Positions 1-5,856 of a DNA stretch of 7,819 nucleotides are shown here, in pieces. This DNA comes from GCA-2720975 sp964467985 (GTDB taxonomy: Bacteria; Planctomycetota; UBA1135; GCA-002686595): assembly GCA_964467985.1 (NCBI GenBank), contig CAYXTP010000030.1:1-7819 (forward strand), written 5' to 3'. The number at the start of each line of letters is the position of its first letter. Within the stretch, counting starts at the first letter, position 1. The notes below the pieces were generated by a model that saw only the letters and a list, made by a program, of their open reading frames with translations, searched no databases and was not told the origin of the DNA. The translations under genes and the position numbers were made by a program.

Positions 1-21
1 GGTTGATGAACTGGTGTGAGA

Positions 22-48
22 GTGCTATCCAAGTGACTGGAATAGCAC
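22..48 (-). terminator. Stem-loop just beyond the ssrA 3' end
   Basis: The arms GTGCTATCC (22-30) and GGAATAGCAC (39-48) pair with one bulged base around an 8-nt loop. Read on the minus strand, the hairpin starts 7 nt after the CCA of the ssrA fragment. It could therefore be the original transcription terminator of the tmRNA gene, left on the chromosomal side of the junction. There is no T-tract after the stem on the minus strand; a short TTTTCC precedes it. The structure is visible in the sequence; its role as a terminator is inferred. Confidence 0.35.
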
Positions 49-55
49 AGGAAAA

Positions 56-78
56 TGGTGGAGGCGGCGGGAGTCGAA
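56..78 (-). other. ssrA: Attachment site remnant: 3'-end fragment of ssrA (tmRNA)
   Basis: On the minus strand this 23-bp block reads TTCGACTCCCG followed by CCGCCTCCACCA. That is the T-loop, the 3' strand of the T-stem, the acceptor strand, discriminator A and CCA as I remember them from many bacterial tmRNA genes. Resemblance ends at 78, where CCCGC would be needed to complete the T-stem but AGCGCCGCC follows. No tmRNA body is present, so this is a fragment. Tyrosine integrases often cross over within the T-loop of tRNA or tmRNA genes and leave such a partial copy at the far end of the insert. The 7-nt T-loop would be 72-78. A tRNA 3' end is the alternative source. The match rests on memory, not on an alignment. 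Confidence 0.72.
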
Positions 79-87
79 AGCGCCGCC
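63..87. repeat. Inverted repeat spanning the putative crossover
   Basis: GGCGGCG (63-69) and CGCCGCC (81-87) are perfect 7-bp inverted arms around 11 nt that include the putative T-loop crossover (72-78). Paired inverted arms around a short overlap are the usual form of core-type sites for tyrosine recombinases. The right arm would come from the element and the left arm from ssrA. The arms are GC-only, so chance pairing in GC-rich DNA is possible. Confidence 0.4.
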
Positions 88-165
88 GGGTGCGAGCAAT
101 ATTGTAGGTTAGACGGCGATTCCTGGCCTACGACCAAGTTCATGGGCCATCGGAGAGCGCCTGCC

Positions 166-195
166 GAGTGCACTTGAGTGCACCCGAGTGCCGCC
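166..195. repeat. Three tandem 10-bp repeats, GAGTGC(AC)NN
   Basis: GAGTGCACTT (166-175), GAGTGCACCC (176-185) and GAGTGCCGCC (186-195) are contiguous decamers. The first two are identical over 8 bp and the third over 6 bp. The 10-bp period puts each copy on the same face of the helix. They lie about 90-120 bp inside the putative attachment site, in a stretch (79-268) with no gene. Arm-type integrase sites and excisionase sites are typically short direct repeats near the core, so these are candidates; the function is inferred. Confidence 0.5.
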
Positions 196-268
196 GGACG
201 CGGCGGAGTCATGGCGGAATCCTGGCGACTTCCCGTACATGGGGCTGATCAGCCATCAGCCCGATCTC

Positions 269-1060
269 TCATTTGGGAAGGTCTATGAGGGCAGCGGCAA
301 ACTCGGCCACCCTATCGGCGAGCGCCCCGAAGAACTGGCGGGGCGAGACTGAGGGAGCTTGCCGCCGATACCCGCCGTCGGTCTGGCGGATGATCACGCA
401 GGCAGAGTCGAAGTGTCCGTTTGAAACGGAGCGCGAAAGAGCGGCGGCGACCCGAGCACTATTCGATAGTCCGTCGAAGTCGCGATCAGGCTGGTAGTGC
501 CCATGCTCCGGCCCCACGGTGTCTCGGGTCACGCTTGAGTCGTCCGCGAATACCATCAGATAGCCAGCAAACGGGGGCGGCGTGGTCCGGTCTGCGGCGG
601 CCCCCCTTTGAGGTTCGTAGGGAGGAAGAAGCGAGAGGGCTCGCGCCGGTTGAAACAGCCCAGCCTTGGCCGCCCGCTGGAAGTCGACGCCCAGGCCAAC
701 CAACTCCTCCACGCGGTTGTGGATGTTCTTTCCCGCCTCCCGATTCATACTCTTCAACTCAAGGGCAGCCACCAGGACACGCGTCGGACGGTGGACAACC
801 ACGCAGTCCCAACGCTTCGTGCGACGGAAGAACCCCGGCAGCGTGATTCCGCTCCTGCCCGGGTTGTCGCCCATCCTCCGCCCGCCCGAAAACACGATCA
901 CGTCATCGAGTGCGGCGTGCGCCACGACGGCCTCAACTACGCCCGGGAATCCAATCAGGTGACGATCCCTGCGGACGGCTTCGTCGTCGTCATCGACCCT
1001 GGCAACGATGGCTACGGCCTCGGTGAACAACTGATCGAAATCCAGCGGGAGCAGGTGCAT
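269..1060 (-). CDS. Diverged XhoI/PaeR7I-type restriction endonuclease paralogue
   Basis: This 263-aa protein is related to the upstream endonuclease (1060-1857) and to the XhoI/PaeR7I family of PD-(D/E)xK type II enzymes. The common core is LPGFFRRTKRWD (74-85) followed by VLVAALELK (95-103), giving candidate catalytic residues D85, E101 and K103. Then come NIHNRVEELVG (112-122) and PPPFAGYLM (161-169). The neighbour's GPSFGNNFNNR stretch is changed here to NREAGKNIHNR, and overall identity is low outside the core. The start ATG overlaps the TAA stop of the upstream gene by one base (TAATG) and has no Shine-Dalgarno of its own, so translation is probably coupled. It may be a second subunit, an enzyme of altered specificity, or a decaying duplicate. 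The reading frame is intact and the catalytic triad is retained, which argues against simple decay. Confidence 0.82.
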   Translation of the reverse strand: MHLLPLDFDQLFTEAVAIVARVDDDDEAVRRDRHLIGFPGVVEAVVAHAALDDVIVFSGGRRMGDNPGRSGITLPGFFRRTKRWDCVVVHRPTRVLVAALELKSMNREAGKNIHNRVEELVGLGVDFQRAAKAGLFQPARALSLLPPYEPQRGAAADRTTPPPFAGYLMVFADDSSVTRDTVGPEHGHYQPDRDFDGLSNSARVAAALSRSVSNGHFDSACVIIRQTDGGYRRQAPSVSPRQFFGALADRVAEFAAALIDLPK

Positions 1061-1857
1061 TAGGAGCCGGCCGCCACGACCTTGGCGGCGAACTCCCGGA
1101 ACAGGGCAGCCACTGTGGTCGCCTCCGATAGCGACCGGAACTGGCCTGACTTGGCCCCATTCGCTGCGTCCGACAACATCAGGGCGGCTCCGTCGTAGAG
1201 CCGGTTGCGCATCAAGCGTTCACAAAGCAGTCGGTACCGTCCGGCATAGGACGCGCCTTTGAATTCAGGGGAGACGGCGAAGTTCGGCTCTTTCACTTGA
1301 ACCGGGGACGTGGACCCACGGCAGTCTTCCAGGAGCATGAGCCAAGCCACGAAGGGGGGACGTGGATCGCCGCTCGGCTTGGCCAAGTTGTACAGGTTGC
1401 TGCGGGGCTCCGCAGCGAACATTGAGGCTCGTGGCTCTTCCCGGTTGTAGGCTCCTTCCTTCTCGGCAGCCCACAGGTCTGCGGCTGCGCCGATGGCCTC
1501 CTCGGAGCGGTTGTTGAAGTTGTTGCCGAACGACGGCCCGACCTGGGACTTGAATTCCCAGACCGCGAGGAGCCGTCCTCTGTGGATGACCAACACGTCC
1601 CAGTTCTTGGTCGGCCGGTAGAACCCGGGAAGGACGACGTCACGCTTGCGAGTGAGGATTGCGTCGGCTGGGAGATCGCAATGCCGGGCGACCGAGCGGA
1701 CCAGGTCAATGAACCCGTCCATGTTCTTGCCGCTGATGACCGCACCCCGCGTGCCCTCCTGGCTTGAACTGCTGGACCCCTTCCGCGTCATCCAGAAGGT
1801 CCGGACGGCGCTTGCTACTTGGTCATCGAAGTCTGAGGGCAGGAGTTGTAAGGACAT
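1060..1857 (-). CDS. XhoI/PaeR7I-type type II restriction endonuclease
   Basis: This 265-aa protein is close to the usual family length of about 245-265 aa. It carries the hallmark core LPGFYRPTKNWDVLVIH (76-92), LLAVWEFKSQVGPSFG (96-111) and NNFNNRSEEAIG (112-123). The candidate PD-(D/E)xK residues are D87, E101 and K103. Family members cut CTCGAG, and the same site is expected here by homology only. The frame is open up to base 2124, but the extra 89 residues would be the antisense-like overlap of the methyltransferase gene and have no family match. The ATG at 1857 gives MSLQLLPSDFDDQV, lies 10 nt after the methyltransferase stop and has a modest AGGG about 9 nt upstream. It is the second gene of the R-M operon, so methylation enzyme is made first, as is usual for avoiding self-cleavage. 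Confidence 0.93.
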   Translation of the reverse strand: MSLQLLPSDFDDQVASAVRTFWMTRKGSSSSSQEGTRGAVISGKNMDGFIDLVRSVARHCDLPADAILTRKRDVVLPGFYRPTKNWDVLVIHRGRLLAVWEFKSQVGPSFGNNFNNRSEEAIGAAADLWAAEKEGAYNREEPRASMFAAEPRSNLYNLAKPSGDPRPPFVAWLMLLEDCRGSTSPVQVKEPNFAVSPEFKGASYAGRYRLLCERLMRNRLYDGAALMLSDAANGAKSGQFRSLSEATTVAALFREFAAKVVAAGS

Positions 1858-1867
1858 GCGAAGGGCC

Positions 1868-3640
1868 CTATCGTCTCTCCCGGACCGGTCGCACCTGCGC
1901 GGCCTCTGCGATTGTGGAGACCATGACCTGCTCGGAAGCACCCAGTTCGTAGAGCTTGAATACAGGCGCATCAACGGTCGCCTGGAGAGGGCACTCGGCT
2001 GCAGCCACCAACGCTTCACGCAAGTCGGTCGGGACGCTCGCCCAGATCGGCACTCGGATTCGCCGCAGGTATTGGGCCTGGAAACGGAGGAACCCCCCAG
2101 CCATGCGCACGCAATAGGCCGCAACGAACATGACCGCTACCGACGACCGCAGCACCGTTTGGAGAGCGCGAAGGTCCCACTCGTCGGAAGTGACGTAGTA
2201 GAGGTTGTGGTGGGGGTAGAAGCGCCCTGCGTCGTACGCCACGGTCGCGGTCCCCTTGATGTCGGGGATCAGTAGCTTCGGGCGCTGCATCAACCCAGGG
2301 TAAATCCGATCGATGGTCCGGTACCACGCGTTGGTGTTCTTCTTGGCCACGTGACGCTTGGCCAAGACTTCAGCGTTGTCCCCGATGTATGCGCCGAATC
2401 TCGGGTAGACATCCAGATCAGCAAGTTTCCCGTCGTCCTCGAATGGGTTGACAACGCCCTTGCCGCCCCACCGGATCTTGCCGTCCCGAATGTCCGGAGC
2501 CATCACCAGCGGCAGCTTCCGCTGGTCCTCGACCGGTAAGGAGTCGTGGTCACCAATGAACACCCGGTCAGCGCCAGTCGCGACGCCGATCCCGACCCTG
2601 GCACCAACTTCCTCCAGCTTGGGGAACTTCGCTTCCAAATTACGGAGAATCCGAAGTTGGCGCGGCGTATCCAGCAGCCACGGGTCTCGACCATTCGCCA
2701 CTCCGGTGACGACTGAGATGCGGTCGTCGGACTCCGGTCCACCGTTGAGTAGGCTGGATGTGAGCTTCTGGAGCGAAGGAACGCTCACTTCTGGGCGGGC
2801 CGCAATCCGGGTTTTGTTGGCGAAGTTGCGGTCTGTGGTGCGCTCGATCACCGTGATTGCCGGGTACGCGATCACCTCGGTATGGAATGCGTCCGTGCCT
2901 GCCATGTCGATGAAGTACTTCAGATGGAAGTCGTCTGCGATCTTGGCTCGAAGTGGCCCTCCATACTTGTTCTTGGTCCAGCGGTTCGCGCAGATGAAGC
3001 CCATGCTCCCACCGCTGGCCAGCAGATCGAGGCAGCGCTCAAAGAAGGGGACGTACAAGTCCGCGCGGTCGTAGATGGTGCGATAGCGACGCCGATACTC
3101 ACCGAGCAGAGCGTTGGGGATACGCTCCTGGCGGACGTACGGCGGGTTGCCGACCACAACCTGGAACTGCCCTTCCACTTGGGTGAGGAGGAAGTCGTCT
3201 TGAAGGAGCCAACCGCCCGCTAAGGCGCTGGCGTCTTCTTCTGACAGGCCCTCGACCGAGAGTCGCTCGACCAAGCACTCCCTCGTCGTCTTGAAGGTCG
3301 CCGCATGAACTTCGACTGCTCGAATGCAGTCCCGGAGATCGGTTCGCGCGAAGCCCGGTGTGCCCCCGCTGCGCTTGTATGCGGCGAGCAAGCGGTCGAC
3401 TGCGGGGAGGAGGAAGTCACCGGCCCCAAAGGACGGCTCCAGCAGCCGCATGGACTTGAGCGGTCCGTCGGCGGTGTATCCGGCGAGATCGAGAATGGTG
3501 TCTACAACGCTGCGGCGGGTGAAGATCGCGCCGCGCTCAGTCTCGTCGTCAACCTTGGACAGGCTTTCCACGGCGGACCTGACAGCGGCCGAGCGCTGAG
3601 TTGGAACGTCGAAGAGCATGGGGTGAGCGTCAGCAGGCAC
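1868..3640 (-). CDS. Type II adenine-N6 DNA methyltransferase (PaeR7I-like, gamma class)
   Basis: This 590-aa enzyme transfers a methyl group from S-adenosylmethionine to an adenine in the recognition site, protecting host DNA from the two downstream nucleases. Motif X-like RGAIFTRRSVVDTIL (36-50) is followed by motif I LLEPSFGAGDF (66-76), which binds SAM. Motif IV NPPY (165-168, within VVVGNPPYVRQE) is the N6-adenine catalytic motif. The order X, I, IV with a long C-terminal part (about 300-530, probable target recognition domain) is that of gamma-class enzymes such as M.PaeR7I and M.TaqI. It is slightly longer than I recall for M.PaeR7I (about 530 aa). The GTG start at 3640 has AGGAG 5 nt upstream (3646-3650); the in-frame ATG at 3619 has none. 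It heads a three-gene R-M operon. Confidence 0.95.
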   Translation of the reverse strand: MPADAHPMLFDVPTQRSAAVRSAVESLSKVDDETERGAIFTRRSVVDTILDLAGYTADGPLKSMRLLEPSFGAGDFLLPAVDRLLAAYKRSGGTPGFARTDLRDCIRAVEVHAATFKTTRECLVERLSVEGLSEEDASALAGGWLLQDDFLLTQVEGQFQVVVGNPPYVRQERIPNALLGEYRRRYRTIYDRADLYVPFFERCLDLLASGGSMGFICANRWTKNKYGGPLRAKIADDFHLKYFIDMAGTDAFHTEVIAYPAITVIERTTDRNFANKTRIAARPEVSVPSLQKLTSSLLNGGPESDDRISVVTGVANGRDPWLLDTPRQLRILRNLEAKFPKLEEVGARVGIGVATGADRVFIGDHDSLPVEDQRKLPLVMAPDIRDGKIRWGGKGVVNPFEDDGKLADLDVYPRFGAYIGDNAEVLAKRHVAKKNTNAWYRTIDRIYPGLMQRPKLLIPDIKGTATVAYDAGRFYPHHNLYYVTSDEWDLRALQTVLRSSVAVMFVAAYCVRMAGGFLRFQAQYLRRIRVPIWASVPTDLREALVAAAECPLQATVDAPVFKLYELGASEQVMVSTIAEAAQVRPVRERR

Positions 3641-3889
3641 AGGATCTCCTCATTGGTTCCACTATGGCGATGGCCAGCGGAGTTGTACCTCCCCGGTGGG
3701 CCTTTTCTTGACCGCTGCTCCGGACACCGCATCCGAGCCCGGCATCGGGTCAGCTACCCGCTGCCGCCCCGCGCACATGGCCGCCGTAGATCAGCCCAGC
3801 AGGCCCGTCTGGCTCGACGTTAGGGCGGCCCCTTCTGTCTGTGGAGCCCAACTCCGCCGCGAATCCGCCGCCAGCGCGGCCGAACGGCG
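3641..3889. other. Intergenic region before the R-M operon
   Basis: This 249-bp gap separates the CxxC protein from the methyltransferase and probably holds the R-M promoter on the minus strand. I see no convincing -35/-10 pair, no T-tailed hairpin and no C-box-like pair of symmetrical elements. ORFs crossing it on the plus strand are shadows. Confidence 0.4.
3646..3650 (-). promoter_or_regulatory. Ribosome binding site fixing the GTG start of the methyltransferase
   Basis: On the minus strand AGGAG stands 5 nt before the GTG at 3640. It decides the start in favour of GTG over the ATG seven codons downstream. A GTG start may moderate expression of the methyltransferase. Confidence 0.75.
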
Positions 3890-4993
3890 TCACTTCGGGC
3901 CCGCAGGGTCATCGTGGCTGTCACCTGAGGGGGGCCCATCCTGGAGCGCCGAGGGATCCCACGTGCCCTCGATTCGCAGGCCGGCGATCCTCACCGCCAC
4001 CGGGTCGGACGCAAGCACGTGCATGTGGGTCCGATCGCGCTCGGAGCCCACCACGGCTTCTCGCAGGCGGGCCCACGGCACGCACAGGCAGGCCGTCCCG
4101 ACGAGGCGCAGCAGGACGATGGCGTCTTGGACCTCATCGAGAGCGTCGGCCTGTGATCGGCCAATGGCGAACCACCAGTGGGTCGCACCCAGCTTGGCGG
4201 AGGGCAGCCAGGCCCTGGCTCCGCCGGCTTCGTAGATCGTGCGACTTCGCGGAACGGGCCGAGCACCGCCGGAGCCAAGAGCGGCGTCCGCGATGCGTTT
4301 CACGTCCTCCACCGCCGGCACGAAGTCGGCTCCGCACTTCGGACACCGCGCCGTCCCGTGGCACTCGTGGACGCAACATCCGAGCAACTCGGCCTCACCC
4401 CGGTCTACTGCCAACTCCCATGACCCATCGGGGGCTGGCATTCCGGGTCCGAGGAGCCTCGTGGGGACAATCTCATCTCCGCACGCCGGACATCGCAAGG
4501 CAGCCAGCGGAGGGGCCGGCACCACGTCCGGGGCCAGGAGGCCGCCCAGGGCCTCCAGGACAGCGCAGACGTCCCCCAGCGTGGCTCCTGCCACCCAACG
4601 GCCCCAGCGGGCCGCTATGGGGCTCCACTCAGCGTCAGGGGGCGCGGTGCCAGACTCCTGGACCGAGGGCATCCTCACCTCGATCGCCAACTGCGCGATG
4701 CAGGCGGCAAGGTGGGCACCGCCGTCATCCCCGTCGCAGCCGAGCCGCACCTGCTCCACATACTCGCCGATCTCGATGAAGCTGTGGGTGTGTGTCATCC
4801 AGAGGGCAGACCATCCCTCAGGGCGCATGTCGCAGTCGGCCCGCAGGGCGGCACGGACGGCGCTGGCCAGGTGCTGGGCAAGCTCGGGACCCAGCCGGTC
4901 CAGGACCACGACTTGCAGGCTCTCGGGCTTTGGGACTCGGATCAGCCGCACGTCGATGTGATCGACGTTGGGTGGCGTGGATTCACGGGGCAT
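3890..4993 (-). CDS. Unknown protein with zinc-ribbon-like CxxC pairs
   Basis: I do not recognise this 367-aa protein. It has two CxxC knuckles, CPAC (168-171) and CPKC (217-220), with the cluster CCVHEC (206-211) and H212 between them. This looks like a structural zinc-binding insertion in the middle of the protein. The N-terminal part (1-165) is mixed alpha/beta with HTHSF (68-72) and a patch rich in G and D (85-93). The C-terminal part includes GATHWWFAIGRSQADALDEV (269-288). No signal peptide or membrane segment is evident. The ATG at 4993 has AGGAG 6 nt upstream (5000-5004). Its first 11 nt overlap the end of the membrane protein gene, so the two are probably co-transcribed and translationally coupled. 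The tail SGDSHDDPAGPK is polar and probably disordered. Confidence 0.78.
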   Translation of the reverse strand: MPRESTPPNVDHIDVRLIRVPKPESLQVVVLDRLGPELAQHLASAVRAALRADCDMRPEGWSALWMTHTHSFIEIGEYVEQVRLGCDGDDGGAHLAACIAQLAIEVRMPSVQESGTAPPDAEWSPIAARWGRWVAGATLGDVCAVLEALGGLLAPDVVPAPPLAALRCPACGDEIVPTRLLGPGMPAPDGSWELAVDRGEAELLGCCVHECHGTARCPKCGADFVPAVEDVKRIADAALGSGGARPVPRSRTIYEAGGARAWLPSAKLGATHWWFAIGRSQADALDEVQDAIVLLRLVGTACLCVPWARLREAVVGSERDRTHMHVLASDPVAVRIAGLRIEGTWDPSALQDGPPSGDSHDDPAGPK

Positions 4994-5534
4994 GAGCCGC
5001 TCCTGAGGACACTCGTCGGAGGTTGCATGGGACCGGAGCGGTCGTGCTGCCCGCCAGGTTCACGGAGCACAGCGCGGGTCCCCCGGGCGTGGGGCTCTCG
5101 ATGACGACGGTTGCTGAGGCTGGCGGTGCCCCGAAGGGCGGAATGTTGAGCGCAATGATCGCTACGTCCCCGACAACACCGCTCACCGTTGCGCGCTGTG
5201 GCCCGTTGACCATCGCGAGAGCGCTCAGGGTGCCGAGGAGATTCTCGACTTCGCCAAGTCCCGTGATCTCCTTGTGATCCTGGATCGCTGTGAAGCTGAC
5301 GGCGATTTGGTGCGGAGGCACCACAAAGAGCCCGCCAAGGCTGAGGTCGTCGACCTGGAAGCTCGTTGTCCACGCTCCACCCCAGTCGGGTGCGAGAGGC
5401 GGCGCTTCTCCCGTGGGCCAGAGGGCATCTTGCAAGGCGTAGAGCACAAGTGACCCGATCACGAACCACTGGATGACGATGGTTCGTCGCAGGCTCCCGC
5501 TGGTGTGACCCACTGTTTCGTCGTTGACAGCCAT
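4983..5534 (-). CDS. Unknown single-pass membrane-anchored protein
   Basis: This 183-aa protein is not recognised. A basic segment SLRRT (14-18) precedes one hydrophobic helix (about 18-36, TIVIQWFVIGSLVLYALQD). It is probably an N-terminal anchor, or an uncleaved signal, with the remaining 145 residues outside the membrane. C156 and C170 could form a disulfide. The frame stays open to 5810, but residues upstream of MAVNDE overlap the divergent regulator and look non-native (runs such as RRRR). The ATG at 5534 has no strong Shine-Dalgarno; an ATG at 5624 (MQGNVLAW) is the main alternative and would place the palindrome at 5571-5588 inside the gene. It is the first gene of a pair with the CxxC protein and diverges from the XRE regulator. 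Confidence 0.6.
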   Translation of the reverse strand: MAVNDETVGHTSGSLRRTIVIQWFVIGSLVLYALQDALWPTGEAPPLAPDWGGAWTTSFQVDDLSLGGLFVVPPHQIAVSFTAIQDHKEITGLGEVENLLGTLSALAMVNGPQRATVSGVVGDVAIIALNIPPFGAPPASATVVIESPTPGGPALCSVNLAGSTTAPVPCNLRRVSSGAAHAP

Positions 5535-5570
5535 GGCCAGTTCCCGGGCAGGAGAGGGGTGGTCGACCAA

Positions 5571-5588
5571 CACGACATATATGTCGTG
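5571..5588. promoter_or_regulatory. Perfect 18-bp palindrome, probable operator of the XRE regulator
   Basis: CACGACATATATGTCGTG is identical to its own reverse complement and has an AT centre in otherwise GC-rich DNA. It lies between the divergent membrane protein (start 5534) and XRE regulator (start 5623), 34 bp before the latter. Dimeric XRE proteins bind such dyads. The central TATATG could double as a -10 element, in which case binding would block transcription. The palindrome is seen directly; the binding partner is inferred from position. Confidence 0.65.
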
Positions 5589-5622
5589 GTAGGCAACTTT
5601 CCAGGCGAGCACGTTCCCCTGC

Positions 5623-5856
5623 ATGGGCGAGCCCGCCGGATTCGTGGATGCGAAGGAAGCGTTGGCCGTGCAGCTTCGCCTCCTCCGTGGCCAGGCAGGC
5701 CTCACCCAGGAGGACGCCGCCAGCCTCGTGGGCATTACCTGGCGGCACCTCCAGCGAGTGGAGGGCGCGGAGATCAACGTCACCTTGCGGACGCTCCAGC
5801 GCTTCGCCAACGCCTACGGCATCAAGCTGCCGGAGTTGTTCAGTCAGCTTAGGTAG
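5623..5856 (+). CDS. XRE-family HTH transcriptional regulator
   Basis: This 77-aa protein is essentially one XRE/HTH_3 domain. It has LAVQLRLLRGQAG (14-26), helix 2 LTQEDAASLVG (27-37), recognition helix ITWRHLQRVEGAE (38-50), then VTLRTLQRFANAYGI (53-67). Its size resembles phage repressors and the controller (C) proteins of R-M systems, but it is not adjacent to the methyltransferase. It is the only plus-strand gene here, divergent from the membrane/CxxC pair across an 18-bp palindrome, so autorepression and control of that pair are the simplest roles. The ATG at 5623 has no clear Shine-Dalgarno; GTG at 5644 is possible and would still keep the whole domain. It ends tail to tail with the integrase gene, overlapping by 3 nt. 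Confidence 0.85.
   Translation: MGEPAGFVDAKEALAVQLRLLRGQAGLTQEDAASLVGITWRHLQRVEGAEINVTLRTLQRFANAYGIKLPELFSQLR

Noticed and set aside
1858..2124. N-terminal extension of the first nuclease to an ATG at 2124
   Set aside because: It lies wholly inside the methyltransferase gene on the same strand, has no family resemblance, and the ATG at 1857 gives the normal family length.
3696..4779. Long plus-strand frames over 3696-4235 and 3841-4779
   Set aside because: Their translations are low-complexity, rich in R, P, S and A, and antisense to the CxxC protein, which has AGGAG and ordered CxxC motifs.
5524..5529. TTGACA as a -35 box for the XRE gene
   Set aside because: No -10-like hexamer occurs 16-18 bp downstream, and it lies inside the start region of the divergent membrane gene.
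4942..5748. Alternative 268-aa minus-strand frame
   Set aside because: Its composition (R, H, S, P rich, no ordered hydrophobic pattern) is that of a shadow frame; the overlapping frame has a clear membrane helix.
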